Below the pieces are notes generated by a model. That model did not search any database. It had not been told where the DNA came from and saw only the letters and a program-made list of their open reading frames with translations. A program made the position numbers and the translations under genes. This document shows, in pieces, positions 16,559 through 23,908 of a stretch of DNA of 32,472 bases. Position 1 is the stretch's first letter, and every line of letters starts with the position of its first letter. This stretch comes from Chryseosolibacter indicum (lineage in GTDB: Bacteria; Bacteroidota; Bacteroidia; Cytophagales; Cyclobacteriaceae): the NCBI RefSeq assembly GCF_018598585.1, contig NZ_JAHESD010000064.1:1-32472 (forward strand), written 5' to 3'.

Positions 16559-19183
16559 CTAATCCTGCTTTAAAGTAATGGCAGGGTTGATCCTAACGGT
16601 ATGCAACGAGTGCACGATAACGATAACCATTGTTACAAAGAACACTATTACTCCCGGCACAGTGAACATCCACCATTGTATTTCAATTGCATAGGCATAA
16701 TTGCTTAACCATATACTGATAAAATAATAAGTAATGGGTGAAACAAGAGTGAAGGCTATTACAACCACTTTTGCATAATCCTTGAATAACATCATCAGAA
16801 TGTTCAATATTGAAGCTCCTAACACCTTTCTAATGCCTATTTCCTTTGTTTTTCGCGACACTGCAAGAGATACAATTCCAAGTACACCCGTAAGCACAAG
16901 GATGAGCATAATGACCGTAGCAATGTTAAAAGCCTGTTTTAATTGAGTCTCCGTCTTATAGAGTGCTGATACCTTCTCATCTACAAACGCATAATCAAAT
17001 GGATCATCCGGAAAAATGTTTCTCCATTTGCTATGCACCGCTTCTACTGATTCTGAAAGGTTACCAGGTTCCAGTTTAAAGGAGAAGTAGCGAAAAACAT
17101 TTGTATTCCGCAAGTGAATAAAAGCCACCGGTCTTAATTTCTCGTGAAGCGAGAAGAAATTAAAATCTTTTACTATACCGATTATTTTGGCAGTAGAATC
17201 AGAAGTTGCAATTCTTAATTTATCTCCCACATCTACTTTGAAAACCCTCTGCGCTTCTTCGTTAATGACTATTTCAAAAGGATTTGATTGCGGAGTAAGA
17301 AAAGAACCTTCTACGATATCTATTTTATAGGTGGAAGCAAAATTTTCATCAGCCATAAATAACGGAACCGTTAATGCTTCTTCTTTCGTTTTTCCCTCAT
17401 TATACAGAAGAATGTTATTTCCGTAATTTCCATTTGGAATCTCCCACGAAAGCGTTGCTGAATTAACCTGTGGCAATGATAAGAATTCACTTCTAACAGC
17501 TTCCAATTTTTTAACACCTTCCTGATTCCAGATCCTCGGAACTGATGATACAGTAAGCACAGATGATTTATCGTAACCTAAATCCTTATCAAGAAAAAAG
17601 GACACTTGTGAGGAGACTGTTAGCGCGAAAATAAATACACCAATTGCACATAAAAACTGAAGACCAATCAAACCTTTTGAAAACACACCTTCTTTTCCTA
17701 CGGAATTGATTTTACCTTTTAAAGACACCAGAGTTTTAAAGGAGGAAATAAAAAACGAAGGGTATGCACCGGAAGCAATGGCAGTAAAAACGATTACCGG
17801 TATAGCAAATTTCCAAAACATCAGAGGAATTTCGAACAATGAGGGCAATACATTCCCTGTTATGTTACTAAAAAAATCTTTGCTATATTGATATATGCCC
17901 AATGACAGGACAAATGCAAGGATCGTTACTGCAAATGATTCAAGCATAAACTGGAATATAACTTCCTTTCTCACGCCTCCAATTGCTTTTCTTACTCCAA
18001 TTTCTTTTATCCTGCTTATCGAAGTCCCTATCGATATATTAACAAAATTAGCCACTGCCAAAAGTAGGATAAAAAAAGCGACTGCTGACAATGCAATTAT
18101 TTGCTTTTGAACTATGCCATTGTTCGAGGTGACATGGTACGTATTCAGCGGATTTAATTTAATAGTAACAGAGTTGGTAAAAAGCTGTGAAGCATTACTT
18201 TTAAATACCTTTGAAAGTGCTTTTTCTGCTGCATCTACTGTGGCACCTTTCGCTAGCTTAACGTACGAAACCATTTGACCTCCGGCCCATGATTCAGGAT
18301 CAAATTGACCGAAATCAACAAGATTGTCAATAGAGAGAAACATTTGCGCGTCCATGTTCATCAAATTCGTGATAGAATTACGCTCAATGTCTTTAAGTAC
18401 TGCTGAAATCACATAATCCTTTTTCCCCGCTGCTTCAGTTGTTAATGTTAGAGACTCTCCAACAACATCTGATCTTTCAAAAAACTGTCTGGCCATACGC
18501 TCAGTTATTATGAGAGCATATCGATCCGAGTGCTTATTGATTCTATTTTGGAAAAGTACGGGAAACCCGAACATCTTGAGAAAAGTAGAATCACCTATAA
18601 TACTTTGTATTCTGAAATGTTTATCACCTTTGCTCACGGTAACACTTCTGTCCGAAAATCTATAGTAATCTTCCAGGAGTGTAGGGTATTCTTCTTTTGT
18701 TGTTTTAGCAATGGGAGACGGTACCAGAAAAGGAAAGCCAATTACTTCCCGTGAACCGTTACTTTCCAAAAGATATAGTCTGTCATTATCCTTCAACGTA
18801 TGGTTAACGTTTGCTTCCTCGTATATATGTACACCTATCAATAGTGCGAAAACTATTCCGATTGTTAAGCCAAAAATATTGATCGCTGTGTAAAATTTAC
18901 GCTTCAGGCAATGGCGCAACATTACCTTAAAATAATTGGCGAACATAGGTTTAATGTTTAGGTTAAGAGAAAATTTATTTCTGAGAATAAGTCCTGGCCG
19001 TAGAAATTGAAGAACATGGACAATAAGCCTTCGCTGAGCCGCATCCTCTCCTATTCGTTCCAGGTTATTGTAATAATCTTCAAGAAGATCACCTTCTATT
19101 CCCTCGAGAAGTTCGGGAGGGCAAAACCACCTCAAAAATTTGAGAACGTTGTTAGAAGGTTGTCTTTCCATTTTAAGCGACAT
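16559..19183 (-). CDS. MacB/FtsX-type ABC transporter permease with N-terminal prefix domain
   Basis: The start ATG at 19183 overlaps the PadR stop by one base (TAATG), giving 874 residues; upstream in-frame codons to 19219 would lie inside padR. Residues about 1-75 are a soluble helical prefix (WFCPPELLEGIEGDLLEDYY) typical of permeases that pair with PadR regulators. Two MacB-type periplasmic core plus FtsX units follow. Transmembrane helices occur near INIFGLTIGIVFALLIGV, then VAFFILLLAVANFVNISIG with RIKEIGVRKAIGG, then IVSLAVSRKTKEIGIRKVLGA near the C-terminus. The last residues (INPAITLKQD) are the normal family end. These permeases work with a MacB-like ATPase, but no ATPase gene is in the window. 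The substrate is unknown; many relatives act in envelope stress or peptide export. Confidence 0.93.
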   Translation of the reverse strand: MSLKMERQPSNNVLKFLRWFCPPELLEGIEGDLLEDYYNNLERIGEDAAQRRLIVHVLQFLRPGLILRNKFSLNLNIKPMFANYFKVMLRHCLKRKFYTAINIFGLTIGIVFALLIGVHIYEEANVNHTLKDNDRLYLLESNGSREVIGFPFLVPSPIAKTTKEEYPTLLEDYYRFSDRSVTVSKGDKHFRIQSIIGDSTFLKMFGFPVLFQNRINKHSDRYALIITERMARQFFERSDVVGESLTLTTEAAGKKDYVISAVLKDIERNSITNLMNMDAQMFLSIDNLVDFGQFDPESWAGGQMVSYVKLAKGATVDAAEKALSKVFKSNASQLFTNSVTIKLNPLNTYHVTSNNGIVQKQIIALSAVAFFILLLAVANFVNISIGTSISRIKEIGVRKAIGGVRKEVIFQFMLESFAVTILAFVLSLGIYQYSKDFFSNITGNVLPSLFEIPLMFWKFAIPVIVFTAIASGAYPSFFISSFKTLVSLKGKINSVGKEGVFSKGLIGLQFLCAIGVFIFALTVSSQVSFFLDKDLGYDKSSVLTVSSVPRIWNQEGVKKLEAVRSEFLSLPQVNSATLSWEIPNGNYGNNILLYNEGKTKEEALTVPLFMADENFASTYKIDIVEGSFLTPQSNPFEIVINEEAQRVFKVDVGDKLRIATSDSTAKIIGIVKDFNFFSLHEKLRPVAFIHLRNTNVFRYFSFKLEPGNLSESVEAVHSKWRNIFPDDPFDYAFVDEKVSALYKTETQLKQAFNIATVIMLILVLTGVLGIVSLAVSRKTKEIGIRKVLGASILNILMMLFKDYAKVVVIAFTLVSPITYYFISIWLSNYAYAIEIQWWMFTVPGVIVFFVTMVIVIVHSLHTVRINPAITLKQD

Positions 19184-19512
19184 TAATGGATTGTCTTTAG
19201 TTGAGGTATCAACTTCCATAAGCCCATCCGTGCGTCCTTCATCATTCGAAGGGTTGAAAGCCCGGCATTTGTTATGGTAAATATTCTTTTTCTTCTTCCT
19301 CCTCTTTCGTTGGTAGCTCCTCCCATAAGTGATTTTACGTACCCTTTGTCTTCAAGTCTGTACAATGTCACATGAACTGCACTTAGGTTAACATCTCTGT
19401 CTACACGTTCTTTTATCTGGTTAACGATTGCATTTCCGTAAGCTTCATCCTGCAACACCGCTACAATGGTAAGTACCAATTCTTCAAATTCTCCCAGAAA
19501 TTCCTTGCTCAT
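19183..19512 (-). CDS. PadR family transcriptional regulator
   Basis: A 109-residue winged-helix protein. The family pattern is visible: EELVLTIVAVLQDEAYGNAIVNQI, the recognition region NLSAVHVTLYRLEDKGYVKS, then the wing GGRRKRIFTITNAGLSTL. PadR proteins usually repress a neighbouring transporter gene until a small effector binds. The gene is upstream of and translationally coupled to the permease gene by a TAATG junction, so it very likely regulates its own operon. A candidate promoter and paired operator-like sequences lie just upstream (19524-19566). Confidence 0.93.
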   Translation of the reverse strand: MSKEFLGEFEELVLTIVAVLQDEAYGNAIVNQIKERVDRDVNLSAVHVTLYRLEDKGYVKSLMGGATNERGGRRKRIFTITNAGLSTLRMMKDARMGLWKLIPQLKTIH

Positions 19513-19523
19513 TTATATAATAA

Positions 19524-19566
19524 TTGTAAAACAAATGTAGCAATTAGTATATACTTTGTTAAACAA
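19524..19566 (-). promoter_or_regulatory. Candidate autoregulated promoter/operator of the padR-permease operon
   Basis: On the minus strand TACATTTG (19532-19539) matches the TAnnTTTG -7 box, 20 bp before the padR ATG. No -33 TTG is at ideal spacing. Two near-identical, near-palindromic 11-mers, TTGTTTAACAA (19556-19566) and TTGTTTTACAA (19524-19534), are 32 bp apart centre to centre, about three helical turns, with the palindrome GTATATAC between them. The proximal copy overlaps the -7 box, as expected for a repressor site. Confidence 0.35.
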
Positions 19567-19867
19567 ATAGGAAATAAATAATTTCATCTGGTTCATCATT
19601 CATTCATCGTTTAGGAGAAAAATAGGTTGGTTTTAAGCCTTTAATTCGTGCATAATATTACACGGATGACCATGGCGGGGAGTTTCTACCGCTGATGCGA
19701 TAAAAAGAAGCTTCCTTTGTAATGTTAAAACAATGAGATGATTGTTGAAAAAGGAAATGTGATGATTTGACTAATAATCAATTCACCAGATTGTCTAAGT
19801 GAGCTTTAAAAGTAAATAATTTTTAACCATAACACTACTTCCACCCCATGGATAGTGTTTAAAAACT
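19567..19867. other. Intergenic region between divergent padR and the cap-only lipoprotein gene
   Basis: No coding frame is supported here. A perfect 7-bp inverted repeat, AACACTA (19831-19837) and TAGTGTT (19853-19859), ends 8 bp before the next ATG and could form a 5' leader hairpin. Nothing else is recognised. Confidence 0.45.
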
Positions 19868-20320
19868 ATGCCAAGCATGACTGTTAAACAAAGAATGATT
19901 CCAACCCTGAAGAAAGTAGTACTAACAGCATCAGCTGTATTTGCCCTAATGCAGTGTTCAGAAGAAGAAATACTTCCAGAAGTAAAGGCGCCGGCTGCGG
20001 AGCAAACCTCATTGACAGAAGCTAACGCTGAAACAACTATTTCAAGTCTGACAATAACAGGCCTGTTTACTAATCTTTCTGCAGCTAAGAATTGTAATTG
20101 CGATTACACTGTACCAGCAGACAAAGAAGTTATTGATGGGCAAGAACTTGGAATAAAACCAGGCAATACCATTTGCTTGTCTGCCAAGACAAAATATGGA
20201 AATCTTGAATTCATTAATATGGAAGGTACTGAAGAAAAGCCTATCGAAATAGTGAATCTTGGACTTACTTCTCCTTTACGTGAAGAGTCGCTTACTGCGA
20301 ACTATGATGCAGCATTTTAG
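19868..20320 (+). CDS. Short lipoprotein equal to the N-terminal cap of the following beta-helix protein
   Basis: This 150-residue protein may start at 19868 or at the in-frame ATGs at 19877 or 19895 (MIPTLKKVVL). All give a lipoprotein leader ending FALMQC, followed by SEEEILPE. The mature part aligns by eye with the first ~110 residues of the next gene's product: both have CNCxYxVP, DGxxLGxKPGxxICLxA, KYxxxxFxNxxGT and PIxIxN. It stops right where the neighbour enters its beta-helix coils, ending LTANYDAAF against the neighbour's TMKTEDCKF. It therefore has the cap but none of the solenoid or the K319 domain. It could be a real stand-alone cap protein or a truncated duplicate. No remnant of the missing part is seen in the 150 bp that follow. 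Confidence 0.72.
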   Translation: MPSMTVKQRMIPTLKKVVLTASAVFALMQCSEEEILPEVKAPAAEQTSLTEANAETTISSLTITGLFTNLSAAKNCNCDYTVPADKEVIDGQELGIKPGNTICLSAKTKYGNLEFINMEGTEEKPIEIVNLGLTSPLREESLTANYDAAF

Positions 20321-20346
20321 TCTGCACCCGCTGACTAAAATCCTTG

Positions 20347-20405
20347 TTGGTCAACTCTGACCAAAAGACTAACACCTCTTGCCTCTCTCCCTAGGTGTTA
20401 GTCTT
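20347..20405. other. Two abutting hairpins between the paralogous lipoprotein genes
   Basis: Hairpin 1 is TTGGTCA (20347-20353), loop ACTC, TGACCAA (20358-20364). Hairpin 2 starts at the very next base: AAGACTAACACCT (20365-20377) pairs perfectly over 13 bp with AGGTGTTAGTCTT (20393-20405) around a 15-base pyrimidine-rich loop. The base run after hairpin 2 is CTTAAAAA, not a T tract, so a standard intrinsic terminator is doubtful. It may be a processing, stabilising or protein-binding element. Confidence 0.65.
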
Positions 20406-20478
20406 CTTAAAAATTAATTTAATTGTTACTAACCTCGTTGTGTATTTTTAAAATACTCAGCGGCAATTTATTTTGTCT

Positions 20479-22230
20479 ATGAAACCCCATTTCATTTTAA
20501 ATGCCGGAAAAAGAATTTCCGTCGTACTGATATTGCTTTCCCTATTTTTTCAATGTTCAGAAGACGAGTCTTTATTAAAAACGGAGGAGAGCATTAACGA
20601 CATTACCATTTCGGCAACAGCCACAGCCGAAATTTCTCCTGCTAGCTGTAACTGTACATACATTGTTCCAGGTAATTTAAGCACAGTAGAAGTTGACGGA
20701 ACTAAACTAGGACTTAAACCCGGTGCTGTCATCTGTTTGAACGCTGCAAACAAATATCAAAAAGTATTTTTTAAGAACCTTGTAGGAACAGCTTCCGCCC
20801 CTATTCTAATCACAAATTGCGGCGGTACAGCCACTCTCAATGCACCTGGCCATCCTTACACCATGAAAACTGAAGACTGTAAGTTCATTAAGATAGCTGG
20901 TGGTACCGGAACATCCAGAGGAATAAAAATCACTGGCGGACATATGGGTTTGGTTGTAGGAAAACTAACCACAAATGTTGAGGTACAAAACCTAGAGATC
21001 TTTGACGTTGGATTCGCTGGTATTATCGCCAAAACAGATCCTACATGCGATGACGCTACAATTCGCGAAAACTTTGTTATGCGCGATGTATCGATTCATG
21101 ATAACTACGTGCACGACACAGGTGGAGAAGCCTTATACATTGGACACTCTTTCTACTATGGAGTTCAAACTTCATGCGGATTAAGATTACCTCACCTTAT
21201 CGACGGATTGAAAATTTACAATAACAAGATTGTAAATTCAGGATGGGAATCCATTCAAGTAGGATGTGCGTTGAATGGTGCATATGTGTATAACAATACA
21301 ATCGAAAACTACGGTGTAGTTAATGAACCTGCTCAGAATAATGGAATTCAATTCAGCGCCGGCACCAAAGGCTTTGCATATAACAATCTCATTAAATCGG
21401 GAAAGGGTATTGGAATTATGGTAATAGGTCATGGTGAAGCGACATTGCACGACAACGTGATTATAGGAACAGGTAGTTTCGGAATCTTCTGTGATGAGAG
21501 AGATTCAAGAGCCGCAGGATACAAAATTCTCAACAACACCATTATTAACACGGCTTCTGATGGAATCAGAATGTATAATGACTATGTGCCGGCCGTTGTA
21601 TACAATAACATCGTTGTTAACCCAGGTACCTATAGCACATATACCTATCCAAGAACAGGCGACGATGCTTATGTATATAAGTTGGGCAAAACAATTCCTG
21701 TTACCATGTCGAACAACTTATTTACCCGTGATATCAATACAGTAAAATTTGTTAATCCATCAGCAGCTAATTACAGGATTACCACCTCCTCACCTGCTGT
21801 TAATACTGGAAAAGATATCAGGTCGTATAATATTGATGTAGACTTTTATCAGCAATCACGTTTATCAGGTTCTGCTTATGATATTGGTGCCAGTGAACTT
21901 GTGGGAGCCTCTTCAGCACCGATTACAGACGGCAAGCCAGAGAATTCAGAGGATATTGAGCCAGTAGCAAATTCAGGAAAAGATATAACTGTTGATCTAC
22001 CGGTTGGCTCTGTTGTAATTACAGGAAACGCTTCTGATTCAGATGGAAAGATTGTTTCTTATAAATGGACAAAAGTACGTGGACCGGAAAGTCTGAGCAT
22101 GAGCGGAACCAACACAGCTAAATTAACAGTAAGTAAGTTAGTGGAAGGTGCCTATGTATTCAGGCTAACGGTAACTGATGACGATGGAAATTCCGATTAC
22201 GACGATATGTTACTTAAAGTAAATCCATAA
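20479..22230 (+). CDS. Right-handed parallel beta-helix lipoprotein with C-terminal PKD/K319 domain
   Basis: The ATG at 20479 gives 583 residues (TTG at 20473 is less likely). The leader ends LSLFFQC followed by SEDESLLK, so the protein is probably surface lipidated. The N-terminal cap (about 45-135) has CNCTYIVP and KPGAVICLNA. Residues about 135-400 are a parallel beta-helix with many short N-rich coils (IYNNKIVNSGWESIQVG, VYNNTIENYG, LNNTIINTASDGIRMYN, VYNNIVVNPG) and the usual closing block SAYDIGASEL. Residues about 495-583 are a K319/PKD-type domain (ANSGKDITVDLP, DSDGKIVSYKWTKVRGP, YVFRLTVTDDDG). Beta-helix proteins of this type bind or cleave polysaccharides; no specific catalytic residues can be assigned. 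The gene is followed by a strong terminator and has a close, cap-only paralogue upstream. Confidence 0.88.
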   Translation: MKPHFILNAGKRISVVLILLSLFFQCSEDESLLKTEESINDITISATATAEISPASCNCTYIVPGNLSTVEVDGTKLGLKPGAVICLNAANKYQKVFFKNLVGTASAPILITNCGGTATLNAPGHPYTMKTEDCKFIKIAGGTGTSRGIKITGGHMGLVVGKLTTNVEVQNLEIFDVGFAGIIAKTDPTCDDATIRENFVMRDVSIHDNYVHDTGGEALYIGHSFYYGVQTSCGLRLPHLIDGLKIYNNKIVNSGWESIQVGCALNGAYVYNNTIENYGVVNEPAQNNGIQFSAGTKGFAYNNLIKSGKGIGIMVIGHGEATLHDNVIIGTGSFGIFCDERDSRAAGYKILNNTIINTASDGIRMYNDYVPAVVYNNIVVNPGTYSTYTYPRTGDDAYVYKLGKTIPVTMSNNLFTRDINTVKFVNPSAANYRITTSSPAVNTGKDIRSYNIDVDFYQQSRLSGSAYDIGASELVGASSAPITDGKPENSEDIEPVANSGKDITVDLPVGSVVITGNASDSDGKIVSYKWTKVRGPESLSMSGTNTAKLTVSKLVEGAYVFRLTVTDDDGNSDYDDMLLKVNP

Positions 22231-22260
22231 ATTTTAAGCGTAGGCTTTTTGGTTAGGATC

Positions 22261-22294
22261 AAAAGCCCTGTCATTAAATGGCAGGGCTTTTTTA
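22261..22294 (+). terminator. Intrinsic terminator after the beta-helix gene
   Basis: AAAGCCCTGTCA and TGGCAGGGCTTT pair (one G-T-type mismatch) around a short AT loop and are followed by TTTTTATT. The stem begins about 30 bp after the stop. Confidence 0.88.
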
Positions 22295-22327
22295 TTCACT
22301 TTACCCAAGCGTAAACGAGTAGAAGTT

Positions 22328-22603
22328 ATGGAGTTAAAAGAATTGAGGATTAAAAATTATAGCGATTATTTAAATGGTAGAGAAGTTGAAGCACTTGTTG
22401 AATTAACAAAAGACACCATTCTTAAACCAGGGGAGCGTGTGTTAGTTTACAAAGATTCAGTCTCAATTGCGTCATCCGTCCCCGTACCCAGGGAAAAACA
22501 ACACCAATCTATAGGCGTAGAAGGAGTTGTTACGCAAGCACAAATTATAGAACCTGTTCAAGATGGAGCGATCAAGCAGGTATTGCGAATAAAAAAAGAA
22601 TAA
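22328..22603 (+). CDS. Small cytoplasmic protein of unknown function
   Basis: A 91-residue protein starting MELKELRIKNYSDYLNGREV. It lacks a signal peptide or membrane helix. The pattern LKPGERVLVYKDSVSIASSV, then IGVEGVVTQAQIIEPV and QVLRIKKE suggests a small all-beta barrel (PUA/RNA-binding-like shape at best, not assigned). I do not recognise the family. It follows a terminator and is the first of three small genes around a cupin gene. Coding potential is supported by a clean ATG, length and a plausible folded composition, but not by homology. Confidence 0.6.
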   Translation: MELKELRIKNYSDYLNGREVEALVELTKDTILKPGERVLVYKDSVSIASSVPVPREKQHQSIGVEGVVTQAQIIEPVQDGAIKQVLRIKKE

Positions 22604-22656
22604 GCACCATCTTTTATAATTTACGGCATGCTTTTTTAAAAGGGCTAGGTTCTAAA

Positions 22657-22872
22657 ATGAGAGTTATGAAATATCAGCTTACCTCAACCAAACCTAACAA
22701 CAATACAGAGATCCTTCTCGAAAATATTACACCTGCAAAAACAAAACACATCAGAGGATACGGCCTGGGTGTTACATTTTCAGGAAATTACTCTGCATGG
22801 AAACATAACGCAACGATAGGAAGCTTAAAAATGCTTACATATTCAGAAGCAACCGTTATTTGTCAGGCTTAA
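22657..22872 (+). CDS. Small protein of unknown function
   Basis: The frame from 22657 gives 71 residues; a start at the ATG at 22666 (MKYQLTSTKPNNNTEIL) would give 68. No signal peptide, membrane helix or known motif is visible. The sequence is mixed (HIRGYGLGVTFSGNYSAWKH, LKMLTYSEATVICQA) and could form a small beta domain. It lies 53 bp after the preceding small gene in the same direction, with no hairpin between them, so they may share a transcript. It is the weakest of the small genes here and could be a chance frame. Confidence 0.42.
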   Translation: MRVMKYQLTSTKPNNNTEILLENITPAKTKHIRGYGLGVTFSGNYSAWKHNATIGSLKMLTYSEATVICQA

Positions 22873-22969
22873 TCAACCATCGCTTTCTCTTTTATTGACC
22901 TACCCTCCCCGTTGAGTGCTTAACAGGTATAATATTTGGGTTGTGATTCGTATACTTTAAATAGGTAAT

Positions 22970-23509
22970 ATGAAATCATTAGAAGAAGCAACGGCTCCGA
23001 TACAACTGATAAATATTGTACAACATCTTATTCATGAGGACGGAACGTTTCCAAACAACAGCAGGCTTCCCTTATTAATTTATAAGTCCGCACTTCAAGC
23101 TACAGATCGAAAAACGGTAGAAGAGTTATTTGAAAGTAACCGGTGGATTAATTCATGGGAAGGAGGAATTTTTGACTACCATCATTACCACAGCACTGCG
23201 CATGAAGTACTCGCTGTTACTTCAGGAAATGCACGAATACAATTCGGCGGCCCTGGTGGAATAGCGATTTCATTAGATCAGGGAGATGTTGCGATCATTC
23301 CCGCAGGTGTAGCACATAAGTGCCTTGAGAGCGCAGCGGATTTTAAAGTTGTAGGTGCATACCCTGAAGGACAGCTGTATAATATTCTATATGGGAAAGA
23401 TGGAGAACGCCCCGTAGCGGATGAAAACATTAAGTCCCTCCCCCTTCCAGAAAGCGACCCTATTTTAGGATTTGATGGACCACTTATGAAAAACTGGAGG
23501 TTGAGTTAG
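22970..23509 (+). CDS. YjlB-like cupin domain protein
   Basis: A 179-residue single-domain cupin. The first cupin motif is in FDYHHYHSTAHEVLAVTSGNA (histidines plus glutamate as likely metal ligands), followed by RIQFGGPGG. The second motif is LDQGDVAIIPAGVAHKC with the last histidine. The length and the YHSTAHEVL...GG.GG pattern match the uncharacterised YjlB family known from many bacteria. It is cytoplasmic (no leader) and probably binds a metal ion. The substrate and reaction are unknown. It sits among three small unknown genes; the upstream gap is 97 bp. Confidence 0.88.
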   Translation: MKSLEEATAPIQLINIVQHLIHEDGTFPNNSRLPLLIYKSALQATDRKTVEELFESNRWINSWEGGIFDYHHYHSTAHEVLAVTSGNARIQFGGPGGIAISLDQGDVAIIPAGVAHKCLESAADFKVVGAYPEGQLYNILYGKDGERPVADENIKSLPLPESDPILGFDGPLMKNWRLS

Positions 23510-23595
23510 TCCGCTAACCTTTCTATTTTTAAACCGGCGATAACATGTGACTTATCTTTAAGTTTATTATAATTGGGAGGAATACGAAAAATAAA

Positions 23596-23826
23596 ATGAA
23601 TCTCTACCAATTAAATGATAAAGAAACTGATCATGCTTTTCTAAGTAACATAGCAGTTAAATGTACCGCAGTTCTAAATGAGAGAGAACTGATTAAACTT
23701 CAAAACGACAAAAAATTAGTTGTTCAACTAAGCAATAGGGCTAAGTACATGGGAAAGATTATAGATTCTTCTTTTGAAATTAAAAATGGAATTGCATCAG
23801 GATATTTAACCATCATTCGATTCTAA
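23596..23826 (+). CDS. Small protein of unknown function
   Basis: A 76-residue protein, MNLYQLNDKETDHAFLSNIA, with no signal peptide. The second half alternates in beta fashion (KKLVVQLSNRAKYMGKIID, then GIASGYLTIIRF). No family is recognised. GGAGG at 23576-23580 is 15 bases before the ATG, rather far for a ribosome site. The gene ends just before an exceptionally long perfect hairpin that separates it from the convergent esterase gene. It resembles the protein at 22328-22603 in shape (helix, then short strands ending in LxIxR/K), but that is too weak to claim homology. Confidence 0.55.
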   Translation: MNLYQLNDKETDHAFLSNIAVKCTAVLNERELIKLQNDKKLVVQLSNRAKYMGKIIDSSFEIKNGIASGYLTIIRF

Positions 23827-23839
23827 ATTCCAATATTAA

Positions 23840-23884
23840 AATAAACAGCATAGGCTCATCAAGGATGAGCCTATGCTGTTTATT
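23840..23884. terminator. 21-bp perfect stem, bidirectional terminator between convergent genes
   Basis: Bases 23840-23860 pair without mismatch with 23864-23884 around a 3-base loop (AAG). Core arms are CAGCATAGGCTCATC and GATGAGCCTATGCTG. The minus-strand exit is U-rich (TTTATTTTAATATT), so it should end the esterase transcript well; on the plus side the T tract is poor. Confidence 0.85.
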
Positions 23885-23908
23885 AGCAAATAATATTTTA
23901 CTGAGATG

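Noticed and set aside
16553-16561. Terminator between the convergent reductase and permease genes
   Set aside because: Only 3 bp separate the stops and no hairpin with T tract is visible at the junction.
16559-19219. Longer permease start at 19219 inside padR
   Set aside because: The TAATG junction at 19183 gives a clean coupled start and the extra 12 residues have no match to the prefix domain.
19868-22230. Frameshifted single beta-helix gene (cap-only gene and neighbour as one broken gene)
   Set aside because: The second gene has its own complete signal, lipobox and cap, so the first is a paralogous copy, not the lost 5' end of the second.
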